Assembly: GCA_947303185.1 (NCBI GenBank)
Contig: CAMYXF010000004.1
Location: forward strand, 124,001-188,000
Source of the DNA: an uncultured Clostridia bacterium
Lineage (GTDB): Bacteria; Bacillota; Clostridia; Saccharofermentanales; Saccharofermentanaceae
DNA length: 64,000 bases
Direction: 5' to 3'
In this document: one piece after another, positions 42,480-51,020 of the stretch
How the letters are laid out: each line of letters begins with the position of its first letter
Position numbering within the stretch: the first letter of the stretch is position 1
Translations under genes and position numbers: made by a program
Notes under the pieces: generated by a model
What the model saw: only the letters and a program-made list of their open reading frames with translations
Told to the model about the DNA's origin: nothing
Databases searched by the model: none

Positions 42480-43355
42480 TTATGACTTGACACCGCCCAA
42501 TGCAACACCTTCGACGATGTATCTTGAAAGGAATGCATATACAACGATAAGCGGGAGAACTGTAATGAAGAGACCTACATAAACGGCACCGAACTCAGTT
42601 CTGTAACTGTCGTTTGTAAGCAAGGATACCATTACAGGGAGTGTTCTCTTTTCCTTGTCTGTCAACAGGATCAAAGGCATGAAGAGGTTGTTCCAGCTTC
42701 CTACATAAGCGAAGATAGCCTGTGTAGCAATAGCCGGCTTCATGAGAGGTACAACGATCTGGTTAAAGATTCTGAACTCTCCTGCACCATCGATTCGGGC
42801 AGACTGTACGATTTCCATCGAGAGCGACGCCTGTAAGTACTGTCGCATGAAGAATACCGTCATAGGAGCTGCGATTGAAGGGATGATAAGGATGGAAAGC
42901 TTATTAACCATACCAAGCTTATATACCATCTGATAGAAACCGATTGTTGTAACTGTACCAGGGATCATCATGATTGCCATGATCATACCGTTGAATGCTT
43001 CTCTGAACTTCCACTCATATGCAGAAATAGCATAAGCAGTAAGAGATGAGAAGTATACGTTAAGAATTGTGGAGCATGTAGCAACGATGAAGGAATTAAG
43101 GAAACCTACAGCAGGCTTAAATTCCTTACTCATGATAAATGTCCAGTTCTTCTTGAAGTTTCCGATTGGATCAGCTGACCAGAATGTAAGTGCACTCTGC
43201 TGAACCTCGTCGGAGCTCTTAAAACAATTCGCAAGCATCATTACGAAAGGGAAAAGAGTCATGATAGAGAAGAAGATAGCTACGATGTAGATAACTACTT
43301 TAAGCCATGTATCATTCTTTCTAATGGAAGATGCTTTAATAGTATTATCACTCAT
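42480..43355 (-). CDS. Carbohydrate ABC transporter permease, MalG type
   Basis: This 291-residue protein has six predicted membrane helices and the inner-loop EAA motif in the form QSARIDGAGEFRIFNQIVVPLMKPAIAT, which docks to the ATPase. The N-terminal RKNDTWLKVVIYIVAIFFSIMTLFPFVMML and the C-terminal VEGVALGGVKS are typical of the MalG/CUT1 group. It pairs with the MalF-type permease 11 bp upstream. No ATPase gene is in the cluster, so a shared MsmK/UgpC-type ATPase elsewhere probably serves it. Confidence 0.92.
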   Translation of the reverse strand: MSDNTIKASSIRKNDTWLKVVIYIVAIFFSIMTLFPFVMMLANCFKSSDEVQQSALTFWSADPIGNFKKNWTFIMSKEFKPAVGFLNSFIVATCSTILNVYFSSLTAYAISAYEWKFREAFNGMIMAIMMIPGTVTTIGFYQMVYKLGMVNKLSILIIPSIAAPMTVFFMRQYLQASLSMEIVQSARIDGAGEFRIFNQIVVPLMKPAIATQAIFAYVGSWNNLFMPLILLTDKEKRTLPVMVSLLTNDSYRTEFGAVYVGLFITVLPLIVVYAFLSRYIVEGVALGGVKS

Positions 43356-43366
43356 ATCTTCTCACC

Positions 43367-44350
43367 TCATAAACCTTTCCTAGCAGCTCTAAGCTCTTGC
43401 TTTCTAAGCTTCTTAATCTTTGCTTCATCCTTATCTCTGAGGATATAGAAGAGAATTGAAGACAGAACGACAATGATTATGAACAAGATAACGCTTGCTG
43501 CTGCTGCTCTATTGTATAAATAACTACCTGAGAATGCCTGGTTACGGATATACATATTCGTTGTAAGTCCGGCATTGTTTGCATTTGTACCGATGTACAA
43601 CTGCGGAATATCGAACATGTTGAGACCACCGATGAGTGATGTTACGAGAACGAACAACATGATCTGACGGATACAAGGAATTGTGACTAAGAAGAAAGTC
43701 TGAACTCTGTTAGCACCGTCGATCTCGGCAGCTTCGAATACCTCAGGACTGATACCGATAACACCTGCAATGAGGTTTACCATTGTATGGCCGTACCACT
43801 GATAGAACTGTACGAAAGCGATGATAAGCTTTACAGGCCACTCGTTAGCGTTGAAGTTATAAGCTTTTCTCTCAACACCAAAGATCTTAGAGATACCGAT
43901 AAGAATATCGTTTGCAGGTCCCTTAGGATAACCGAACATAACGTTGAACAAGATAGCAAGTGTAGCTGCTGTGATGATGTTCGGCATGTAGAACAAGATC
44001 TTGAAGAGGCCCTGTCCCTTAACCTTGGATCTTCTGTCAGTGAACCACGCTGTGAACAAAAGCGCGAAACCAATCTGAGGAATAAAGTTTAAGATCCAGA
44101 TGATCCAAGTATTCTTGAATGCTTTCTGGAATGTTCCGGATGTCAATACATCCTTAAAGTTAGCGAACAAATTCTTTCCTACTGTAGGAAGGAAATGCCA
44201 ATCTGTGTTACCTGCACCCTTCAAATCAGTAAAACCGATTACAAAGGTGTAGACAACCGGATAAAGTGTGAATACGCAAAATGTAAGAATGAACGGAATG
44301 GAAAAAAAGTATCCGTATTTTGCGTAGTTGACTAGTTTTTTGTTTCTCAT
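43367..44350 (-). CDS. Carbohydrate ABC transporter permease, MalF type
   Basis: This 327-residue protein has about six membrane helices, the EAA loop EAAEIDGANRVQTFFLVTIPCI and the MalF-type start FSIPFILTFCVFTLYPVVYTFVIGFTDL. It forms the membrane channel with the MalG-type protein. The long basic C-terminal tail (RDKDEAKIKKLRKQELRAARKGL) is cytoplasmic. The ribosome binding site is AGGAGG. It lies behind a hairpin that follows the binding-protein gene. Confidence 0.92.
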   Translation of the reverse strand: MRNKKLVNYAKYGYFFSIPFILTFCVFTLYPVVYTFVIGFTDLKGAGNTDWHFLPTVGKNLFANFKDVLTSGTFQKAFKNTWIIWILNFIPQIGFALLFTAWFTDRRSKVKGQGLFKILFYMPNIITAATLAILFNVMFGYPKGPANDILIGISKIFGVERKAYNFNANEWPVKLIIAFVQFYQWYGHTMVNLIAGVIGISPEVFEAAEIDGANRVQTFFLVTIPCIRQIMLFVLVTSLIGGLNMFDIPQLYIGTNANNAGLTTNMYIRNQAFSGSYLYNRAAAASVILFIIIVVLSSILFYILRDKDEAKIKKLRKQELRAARKGL

Positions 44351-44381
44351 TAAAAATCAGCCTCCTCTAGTTTTAAAAAGC

Positions 44382-44413
44382 GGCAGGGTAAATACCGATC
44401 TACCCTGCCGCCC
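44382..44413 (-). terminator. Hairpin between the binding-protein gene and the permease genes
   Basis: GCGGCAGGGTA (44382-44392) and TACCCTGCCGC (44403-44413) form a perfect 11-bp stem followed on the minus strand by TTTTTAAAA. It probably ends most transcripts after the binding protein and lets some read into the permeases, giving an excess of binding protein. Confidence 0.8.
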
Positions 44414-44437
44414 ACAGCATTTAAATATTAAATACTA

Positions 44438-45874
44438 TTAGAAAGAGAGGTTATCTGCAACATTCGTCTTGAATGTTTCGATAGCTGCGTCTCTGTCGAG
44501 GTTGCCTTCAGCGTACTGGCCAGCAGCATCTGTGAAGTATGTGTTGATTGTAGCATCATACTGTGTCATGCCCTTACCTGTAGCGTTAGCGTTACCAGCG
44601 ATGAATGTAGGGAAGATGTTCTGGCCACCGCAGAATGCGAGAGATCCATCAGACTTACCCATTACAACTGCAGAAGCAACTGTATCCTTAGCGCCGTTGC
44701 CCATGAGGTCGTTAGCCCAGAGATACTGGAGACCTGTCTCTGAAGTATCAAGTGTTACCCACTCAATGATCTCAGCAACTGCCTCAGCGTGAGCTGTTCC
44801 TTCTCTAGCCATGAGCCATGTGCCGCCCCAGAAGAAGCCAACCGGAGGTGTGCAGACTCTCCAGTCACCGAATGTGCCTTCGCCTTCAGCCTTCTGTCCG
44901 TCTCTAACCATTACGTAGTTGATGAGCCAAGCAGGTCCGAAGAAGCAGAATACGCCTCTGTCACCGATACCCATCATGTCGTTGTACCAAGCTGTATCCC
45001 AACCAGGTGCGTCGTTAGAAAGATCCTCATCCTTGAGCTTCTTAGCGATGTCAAGGAAAGCCTCTCTCTGAGGGTCAATTGTGAGCTCGCCGTTAACGAT
45101 CCAAGGCTGACCTGCGTTCTTGCAAACATTCCACATATCGCCTGAACCAGAAACTACAGAATAGCCCTTCTCCTTGAGCTGAGCTGCTGCTTCCCAGAAC
45201 TTGTCCCAGTTACCTGTACCAGCGCCAACTACTGCCTCAATGTCAGCAGGCTCTGCAGAACCGAAAACTTCTTCTGCGATAGAAGCTCTGTAGATCATAG
45301 CACCACCAGTTGCCTGATAGCCGAGAGCTACAACTTCACCATCACGAGAACCGATGTCTACTGTGTACTGAGCGATCTGAGCGTCAGCAATCTTAGCATC
45401 AACATCGATACCGAGTGACTTGTAAGTAGCAGCGAATCTGGACATATCGCCCTGTGTGTACTTGAGGATGTAGTCAGCCTCAGCGCAGTAAAGATCAGGA
45501 GCAGAATCGCCACCAGCTACGAGTGCAGCGTCAACTGCAGGCTGATAGTTCTCAGCACCGTTGATGTATGTGCACTTAACTGTGTACTTTGTACCGAACT
45601 CAGGGTTAACGTTAGCAACATAGTAGTTAACCATGCCGATAACCTCATTTGTGAATGTCCACAAATTGATAACCTCGGGACCTGTACCGATTGTTGTCTC
45701 CTCGCCTACTGTCTCTTCTGTGGATGTTTCTGTTGTGTCATCTCCAGATGTCTCAACAACATCGCTGCCTGAACCTTCTGTGCTAACAGGAGCGTCTGTA
45801 GGTGTTGTTGTACAACCTGCTGCAACAGCTGCTACCATAGCTACTGAAAGAACACTGGCAATAACCTTTTTCAT
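44438..45874 (-). CDS. Sugar ABC transporter substrate-binding lipoprotein
   Basis: This 478-residue protein has a lipoprotein signal with lipobox VAAGC (Cys at about 21), a Thr/Glu/Ser-rich linker (24-65), and an extracellular solute-binding domain of family 1 (INLWTFTNEVIGMVNYYV, YCAEADYILKYTQG). Many Trp residues (near 210-330) fit stacking against sugar rings. It delivers an oligosaccharide or sugar to the two permeases encoded downstream. The ligand is not clear; context suggests xylan- or arabinan-derived sugars. The ribosome binding site is AAGGAGG. Confidence 0.92.
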   Translation of the reverse strand: MKKVIASVLSVAMVAAVAAGCTTTPTDAPVSTEGSGSDVVETSGDDTTETSTEETVGEETTIGTGPEVINLWTFTNEVIGMVNYYVANVNPEFGTKYTVKCTYINGAENYQPAVDAALVAGGDSAPDLYCAEADYILKYTQGDMSRFAATYKSLGIDVDAKIADAQIAQYTVDIGSRDGEVVALGYQATGGAMIYRASIAEEVFGSAEPADIEAVVGAGTGNWDKFWEAAAQLKEKGYSVVSGSGDMWNVCKNAGQPWIVNGELTIDPQREAFLDIAKKLKDEDLSNDAPGWDTAWYNDMMGIGDRGVFCFFGPAWLINYVMVRDGQKAEGEGTFGDWRVCTPPVGFFWGGTWLMAREGTAHAEAVAEIIEWVTLDTSETGLQYLWANDLMGNGAKDTVASAVVMGKSDGSLAFCGGQNIFPTFIAGNANATGKGMTQYDATINTYFTDAAGQYAEGNLDRDAAIETFKTNVADNLSF

Positions 45875-46218
45875 AAAGTTTCCTCCTTAATGATTTTGTT
45901 CGGGGCCTCTCGGCCCTTCTACAGTGTACATATTAGCCATAAACACAATTTCTTTCTCCACATTTCTTGCTACAATTTATCCATAACTATACATTTTTTG
46001 CTTTTTTTGAGTATATTGTACAATTTTTGCTTTCGCAGAGGGTAAATTGCATAAATTCTTGATATTTAGTTCGCAGATTCTACAAGCCAACTTGATGTCA
46101 CTTGTGCAAATCGTTCGCAAACCCCTCTTTTAGGGGGCCGGGCATTAGTGCTACTCGCCCAAAGAGTTATGTGATAAGATTGGTACGTTTATTATATAGA
46201 GATTAAACGGAGACTTAT
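45875..46218. other. 344-bp divergent control region of the sugar-binding protein and YesL genes
   Basis: GGGCC-gaga-GGCCC (45903-45917, minus strand) would form a small hairpin in the leader of the binding-protein message. The stretch around 46101-46120 (TGTGCAAATCGTTCGCAA) vaguely resembles a LacI/CcpA-type operator but is not a clean dyad. No strong -35/-10 pair was found by eye on either strand. No open frame of note. Confidence 0.4.
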
Positions 46219-46872
46219 ATGGCTTCTTCATTTTTTGACCCTAAGAGCAAAGGAACCAGATTCCTCACCACGATATGTAATCTGTTGCTCCTTAATTTCA
46301 TATTCATGATCAGCTGCATTCCTGTTTTCACAATAGGAGCTGCTGTCACATCACTTTACAGAATTACGATCGCCATTCTCGCAGGCGACAATCCGGCAGT
46401 AATTAAGGACTACTTCAGATGCTTTAAAGAAAACTTTGCCAAGGCTACCGGTCTTTTATTGCTTTACACAGCACTTGCCGGATTCTTCGTTTTCGAGATC
46501 TACATGATCCGCACCATGATGGCTGAAAACTATCAGTGGATGGCATTCTTCCCGTTCTTCTTTATTATTGTTATCTTTGCTTCTTCATTCTACGCATTCC
46601 CGATCCTTGCCTGGTTTGAAGAATCATTCAAGCAGATCCTCAAGAACTCCCTGCTTATCGCATTGACGAATCTGCCCGTTACCATAATGTATATCGCACT
46701 TTGTGCAGGTCTCGCATTCCTTGTTTACCAGTTCCCTACCATCACAATGAGCCAGATGGTCTTCTTAGGATTCTCATTATTTGCTTTATTCTTTTCTTTA
46801 TTCCTTAAGAGGATCTTCGAAAAGCTTGGCGCCGACATCAATTTCAAGGCGGAAGACACAGATAAGATGTAA
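46219..46872 (+). CDS. YesL-family (DUF624) membrane protein
   Basis: This 217-residue protein has about five membrane helices. Its typical N-terminus is FFDPKSKGTRFLTTICNLLLLNFIFMISCIPVFTIGAAVTSLY, followed by an RCFKENFAKAT loop. DUF624/YesL proteins are found beside sugar ABC transporters and polysaccharide-use genes; their molecular role is not established. It is divergent from the binding-protein gene. Confidence 0.88.
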   Translation: MASSFFDPKSKGTRFLTTICNLLLLNFIFMISCIPVFTIGAAVTSLYRITIAILAGDNPAVIKDYFRCFKENFAKATGLLLLYTALAGFFVFEIYMIRTMMAENYQWMAFFPFFFIIVIFASSFYAFPILAWFEESFKQILKNSLLIALTNLPVTIMYIALCAGLAFLVYQFPTITMSQMVFLGFSLFALFFSLFLKRIFEKLGADINFKAEDTDKM

Positions 46873-46907
46873 TCTTTCTTATATATAGAATCAATAGAAA
46901 AAGTAAT

Positions 46908-46934
46908 GGGGCTGATCAGTAGTTGATCAGCCCC
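46908..46934. terminator. Bidirectional terminator between yesL-like and transketolase genes
   Basis: GGGGCTGATCA (46908-46918) pairs perfectly with TGATCAGCCCC (46924-46934). AT-rich sequence follows on the plus strand and ATTACTTTTTC on the minus strand, so it can serve both convergent genes. Confidence 0.75.
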
Positions 46935-46969
46935 CTATATTATTATTTTAATACTTTAATCTATATAGA

Positions 46970-47914
46970 TCAGAGTGCAGCCTTGATCTGGTTATAGATT
47001 CCTTCAGCGTCGAGCTGGAATTCCTTCATGAGTGCGCCTGCAGGGCCGCTCTTTCCGAATCTGTCGTATACGCCGATCTTCTTAACCTTAACAGGATAGT
47101 TCTCAGACAATACATCGCATACTGCGCTGCCGAGGCCGCCGATTACGGAGTGCTCTTCAACTGTGAATACCTTGTTTGTCTTCTTAGCGAACTCAAGGAT
47201 CGTATCCTGGTCGATAGGCTTAACTGTGTGAACGTTAACAACTGCTGCGTTGATTCCGTCAGCTGCGAGCTTTTCTGCTGCGCCGAGTGCCTCAGCTACG
47301 CAAACGCCGTTAGCGAAGATGACCATGTCTGTGCCATCCTTAACAACAACTGCCTTACCTACTTCGAACTTGTAGTCAGGTCTGTCATTGATTACCGGAA
47401 CAGCAGCTCTGCCGAATCTCATGTAGAAGGGACCCTCAGTCTCAGCTGCTGCCATAACTGCAGCCTTTGCTTCGATATCGTCAGAAGGAACGATAACTGT
47501 CATGCCGGGGATAGTTCTCATAAGAGCAACGTCCTCGAGGCACTGGTGGGAAGCACCGTCCTCACCTACTGTGATACCTGCGTGTGTAGCGCCGATCTTA
47601 ACGTTGAGATGGGGATAACCGATTGAGTTTCTAACCTGCTCGAAGTTTCTGCCCGCTGCAAACATTGCGAAAGAAGAAACGAACGGGATCTTGCCGCATG
47701 TTGAAAGACCAGCAGCGATACCTGTCATGTTAGCTTCTGCGATACCGCAGTCGATATGACGGTCCGGGAATTCCTTCTTGAATGTAGAAGTCTTTGTTGC
47801 GCCTGCGAGGTCAGCATCAAGAACAACAACGTTGGGGTTCTTCTTACCGAGCTCTACAAGAGCGTTACCATAACTTTCGCGTGTAGCGATCTTCTTTACT
47901 TCACCGTCTGCCAT
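46970..47914 (-). CDS. Transketolase, C-terminal subunit
   Basis: About 314 residues contain the pyrimidine-binding domain (FASYGNALVELGKKN-like start, GIAEANMTGIAAGLSTCGKIPFVSSFAMFAAGRNFEQVRNSIGYP) and the transketolase C-terminal domain (VFTVEEHSVIGGLGSAV). ATG 47920 overlaps the partner's stop (ATGA), but AGGAGAGG sits too close to it; ATG 47914 has better spacing. With the N-terminal subunit it forms one thiamine-diphosphate transketolase, moving two-carbon units between pentose and hexose phosphates. Split transketolases are common in Clostridia and archaea. Confidence 0.92.
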   Translation of the reverse strand: MADGEVKKIATRESYGNALVELGKKNPNVVVLDADLAGATKTSTFKKEFPDRHIDCGIAEANMTGIAAGLSTCGKIPFVSSFAMFAAGRNFEQVRNSIGYPHLNVKIGATHAGITVGEDGASHQCLEDVALMRTIPGMTVIVPSDDIEAKAAVMAAAETEGPFYMRFGRAAVPVINDRPDYKFEVGKAVVVKDGTDMVIFANGVCVAEALGAAEKLAADGINAAVVNVHTVKPIDQDTILEFAKKTNKVFTVEEHSVIGGLGSAVCDVLSENYPVKVKKIGVYDRFGKSGPAGALMKEFQLDAEGIYNQIKAAL

Positions 47915-47916
47915 AC

Positions 47917-48753
47917 TCATGCCTCTCCTATCTTTGCAATCTGTTCGTCAAGCTCTTTAATAGCCTGCTCGTACTCTTCGTCGTTAGGAGCCTTGCCATG
48001 CCAGCCTGCCTGGTTTTCCATGTATGAAACGCCCTTACCCTTAGTAGTCTTCATGATGATAGCTGTAGGCTGTCCCTTGCATTCCTTAGCCTTAGCGAAA
48101 GCATCTCTGATCTGGTCGAAATCGTGACCGTCGATGCAGATAACGTTGAAGTTGAATGCTTCGAGCTTCTTGTCGATCGGATAAGGTGAGCAAACGTCAT
48201 CGATCTTACCGTCGATCTGGAGTCCGTTGTTGTCGATGATAACTGTGAGGTTATCGATCTTCTTAGCGCCAGCGAACATGAAAGCTTCCCAGATCTGGCC
48301 TTCCTGGATCTCACCGTCGCCTGTAAGAGTATAAACTCTGTAAGAATCGCCGTTGAGCTTTGCAGCGAGAGCCATACCAACTGCTGTTGAAACGCCCTGG
48401 CCCAATGAACCTGTGCTCATGTCAACGCCGGGAGTCTCTGTCATGCAGGGGTGACCCTGGAGGTAAGAACCGAGCTTACGAAGTGTTGTGAGATCTTCAA
48501 CAGGGAAATAACCTCTGTTAGCGAGTGTTGAATAAAGACCAGGAGCTGTGTGACCCTTAGAAAGAACGAATCTGTCTCTATTGGGATCCTTAGGATTCTT
48601 GGGATCGATATTCATCTCTTCAAAATAGAGATATGTGAACATATCTGCTGCGGAAAGTGATCCGCCCGGATGACCGGACTTTGCACTGTGAACAGCTGTA
48701 ACAATGCCCTTACGGACATTAGCTGCTGTGAGTTGAAGTTCTTTATTAGTCAT
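47917..48753 (-). CDS. Transketolase, N-terminal subunit
   Basis: This 278-residue subunit binds the thiamine diphosphate/Mg2+ through GDGEIQEGQIWEAFMFAG and DNNGLQIDG. Upstream is the conserved SAKSGHPGGSLSAAD with its catalytic His. It is followed by the C-terminal subunit with overlapping ends. Position after the isomerase and xylulokinase genes fits xylulose-5-phosphate entering the non-oxidative pentose phosphate pathway. Confidence 0.93.
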   Translation of the reverse strand: MTNKELQLTAANVRKGIVTAVHSAKSGHPGGSLSAADMFTYLYFEEMNIDPKNPKDPNRDRFVLSKGHTAPGLYSTLANRGYFPVEDLTTLRKLGSYLQGHPCMTETPGVDMSTGSLGQGVSTAVGMALAAKLNGDSYRVYTLTGDGEIQEGQIWEAFMFAGAKKIDNLTVIIDNNGLQIDGKIDDVCSPYPIDKKLEAFNFNVICIDGHDFDQIRDAFAKAKECKGQPTAIIMKTTKGKGVSYMENQAGWHGKAPNDEEYEQAIKELDEQIAKIGEA

Positions 48754-48793
48754 TTAAGAAATACCCTTTTTCTATAGATTTATTTTCATAGGT

Positions 48794-48820
48794 CAGCCTG
48801 ACCTACGAGAGATCAGGCTG
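48794..48820 (-). other. Intercistronic hairpin between the isomerase and transketolase genes
   Basis: CAGCCTGA (48794-48801) pairs with TCAGGCTG (48813-48820). No T tract follows on the minus strand, so it is more likely an mRNA processing or stability element than a terminator. Confidence 0.45.
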
Positions 48821-48843
48821 CCTTATTTCTAAACCAAACTGTA

Positions 48844-50352
48844 TCAGTTGAACGGAGCGTTGAACGGATTTTCCTTCGGATATCTGTCGCCCTCAGGTCT
48901 GTTGTAACCGATGTCGCACGGGCAGATGCCGAGGTATGTGAAGAGGTTGTAGAGAGCCTTTCCATAGTGACCGAATGCAACTGCACCGTGGTGAGGGAAG
49001 TTCTTCTCGATAAGGAAGTATCTGTAGAATCTGCCCATTTCCTTGATAGCGAATACACCTGTACCGCCGAAGGACTTAGTAGCAACAGGGAGAACCTCAC
49101 CCTCTGCAACGTAAGCTCTGATCTGTCCGTCAGATGTAGACTGCAGTCTGTAGAATGTGATGTCGCCAGGAACGATGTCGCCCTCGAGTGTTCCGTTTGT
49201 AACCTCTACAGGGAGAGCACGAGCCATGATCATCTGGTTCTTCATCTCGCAGAAAGCAAGCTTCTTGGAGCATGTGTTACCGCAGTGGAAGCCCATGAAT
49301 GTATCTGTGAACTTGTAATCGAACTTGCCCTTGATGGACTCATCGTACATGTCGTGAGGTACGGAGTTGTTGATGTCGAGGAGAGTAACGATATCTTCGG
49401 AGATAACATATCCGAGGTACTCAGAGAGGCAGCCATAGATATCAACTTCGCAGGAAACCGGGATACCCATACCTGTGAGACGGCTGTTTACATAGCAAGG
49501 AACGAACTTGAACTGTGTCTGGAATGCAGGCCAGCACTTACCGGCGATTGCAACATACTTCTTTGAACCCTTGTGCTTCTCAACCCAGTCAAGGAGTGTG
49601 AGCTCATACTGAGCGAGCTTCTCGAGGATCTCAGGCTTCTTGTTGCCTGCGCCGAGCTCTGCTTCCATCTCTGCAACCTTAGCAGGGATTCTCTCGTCGC
49701 CTTCATGATTCTTGAAAGCTTCGAAAAGGTCGAGCTCAGAGTTCTCTTCGATCTCAACGCCCATTCTGTACAAAGGCTCGATGGGAGCGTTGCATGCGAA
49801 GAAGTTCTGCGGACGGGGACCGAAAGAAATGATCTTGAGGTTCTTCATAGCATCGAGAGCTCTAGCTACAGGGATGAACTCGTTGATCATGTCAGCGCAC
49901 TCTTCTGCGTTTCCGACAGGATACTCAGGGATGTAAGCGTTTACGCCACGGATCTTGAGGTTGTAGGAAGCATTGAGCATACCGCAGTAAGCGTCGCCTC
50001 TGCCGCCAACCAAGTCATTCTGTGATTCTTCAGCTGCTGCGCAGAACATAACGGGGCCGCCCCACTGCTGAGCGAGCATTGTCTCGGAGATCTCAGGTCC
50101 GAAGTTTCCGAGGTAAACGCAAAGAGCGTTACAACCAGCTGCCTTGATGTCAGCCAATGCCTGCTGCATATGGATCTCAGACTCTACGATGCAGATGGGG
50201 CACTCATAGATGTCATCAGCACCATACTTCTCTGTATAAGCCTTAACAAGAGCCTTTCTTCTGTTTACGGAAAGTGATTCCGGGAAGCAGTCACGTGATA
50301 CTGCTACGATAGCGAGCTTAACGTCGGGTGCGTTAAATAATTTCTTTGACAT
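48844..50352 (-). CDS. L-fucose/L-arabinose isomerase-family protein
   Basis: This 502-residue protein has the general FucI/AraA architecture: an N-terminal Rossmann-like domain (VKLAIVAVSRDCFPESL, ALCVYLGNFGPEISETMLAQQWGGPVMFCAAAEES) and a C-terminal domain with metal-ligand-like residues (FMGFHCGNTC, FPHHGAVAFGHYGKAL). It is shorter than FucI (about 590). It converts an aldose to a ketose with Mn2+. No aldolase, araB or araD lies nearby, while xylulokinase and transketolase do, so D-xylose to D-xylulose or L-arabinose to L-ribulose are both open. It is co-directional with, and 2 bp after, the DUF4867-like gene. Confidence 0.8.
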   Translation of the reverse strand: MSKKLFNAPDVKLAIVAVSRDCFPESLSVNRRKALVKAYTEKYGADDIYECPICIVESEIHMQQALADIKAAGCNALCVYLGNFGPEISETMLAQQWGGPVMFCAAAEESQNDLVGGRGDAYCGMLNASYNLKIRGVNAYIPEYPVGNAEECADMINEFIPVARALDAMKNLKIISFGPRPQNFFACNAPIEPLYRMGVEIEENSELDLFEAFKNHEGDERIPAKVAEMEAELGAGNKKPEILEKLAQYELTLLDWVEKHKGSKKYVAIAGKCWPAFQTQFKFVPCYVNSRLTGMGIPVSCEVDIYGCLSEYLGYVISEDIVTLLDINNSVPHDMYDESIKGKFDYKFTDTFMGFHCGNTCSKKLAFCEMKNQMIMARALPVEVTNGTLEGDIVPGDITFYRLQSTSDGQIRAYVAEGEVLPVATKSFGGTGVFAIKEMGRFYRYFLIEKNFPHHGAVAFGHYGKALYNLFTYLGICPCDIGYNRPEGDRYPKENPFNAPFN

Positions 50353-50354
50353 TT

Positions 50355-51020
50355 TTAGATTTCCTCCATCTGTTTTTTAGTTACATTAACTTCAATATTA
50401 GCACCAATGAGTCCGGGGAAATGTCCCTTCTCACCGGGAGCGTCGGGATGAGCGATAAGCCACTTGTTCTTTGCTGTAAGGAGCTTATCTTCGTCGCCTG
50501 AATCAGCCAGGCAGTCAATGTGATCTTCTTCTAAATCGAAGTTTGTTCCGTAAGGAAGGATAACGCCTACCATGAAGCCGTCATTCTCGATGCCGCAGGG
50601 TGCATAGTGAAGTGTTGTAGCGTAGAGCTCAACAGCTGTTCCCTTGCGGATGTGGAATGCTTCGATTTTAGAAGTGTCGTACTTAAAATCATCAGTAATA
50701 TCCTGCTGTGATCCCAAAAGAAGGATGCAGTCTGTAGCAGCAACGTTTACCTCAGAAGATCTGTGATACTCAACTGCGTTGAGGAGAGAATTGTGACCTG
50801 CGCAGTAACCTGTCTCAAGCTTCAGCTCACCGCCGAAAAGTCTTGAAACATCAACCTTTGCAGATGCCTCTTCGAGAGATGCAACTGTGGGCTCATAAGC
50901 AACGCTGTCTGCAGGGATAGCGATCTGATTAAGTGCCTCGATAACAGGTGCAAAATCGATGTTCTTAACAATTCTTCCGTACTTTTTGAAATTGGAAGAT
51001 GTTGCTTCGTAAATTACCAT
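50355..51020 (-). CDS. DUF4867-like protein
   Basis: This 221-residue soluble protein resembles DUF4867, a family I associate with isomerase/kinase loci of Clostridia; the assignment is from memory of the pattern. Cupin-like beta strands (AFHIRKGTAVELYATTLHYAPCGIENDGFMVGVILPYGTNFD) suggest a sugar-isomerase or mutarotase-like fold. ATG 51020 overlaps the xylB stop by 7 bp and has an AAGGAGG site within the xylB end. The tight coupling between kinase and isomerase genes suggests a catalytic or accessory role in the same pathway. Confidence 0.65.
   Translation of the reverse strand: MVIYEATSSNFKKYGRIVKNIDFAPVIEALNQIAIPADSVAYEPTVASLEEASAKVDVSRLFGGELKLETGYCAGHNSLLNAVEYHRSSEVNVAATDCILLLGSQQDITDDFKYDTSKIEAFHIRKGTAVELYATTLHYAPCGIENDGFMVGVILPYGTNFDLEEDHIDCLADSGDEDKLLTAKNKWLIAHPDAPGEKGHFPGLIGANIEVNVTKKQMEEI

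Noticed and set aside
46101..46120. CcpA-type operator upstream of the sugar-binding protein gene
   Set aside because: The match to the consensus is partial and the arms are not symmetric; kept only as a remark in the intergenic entry.
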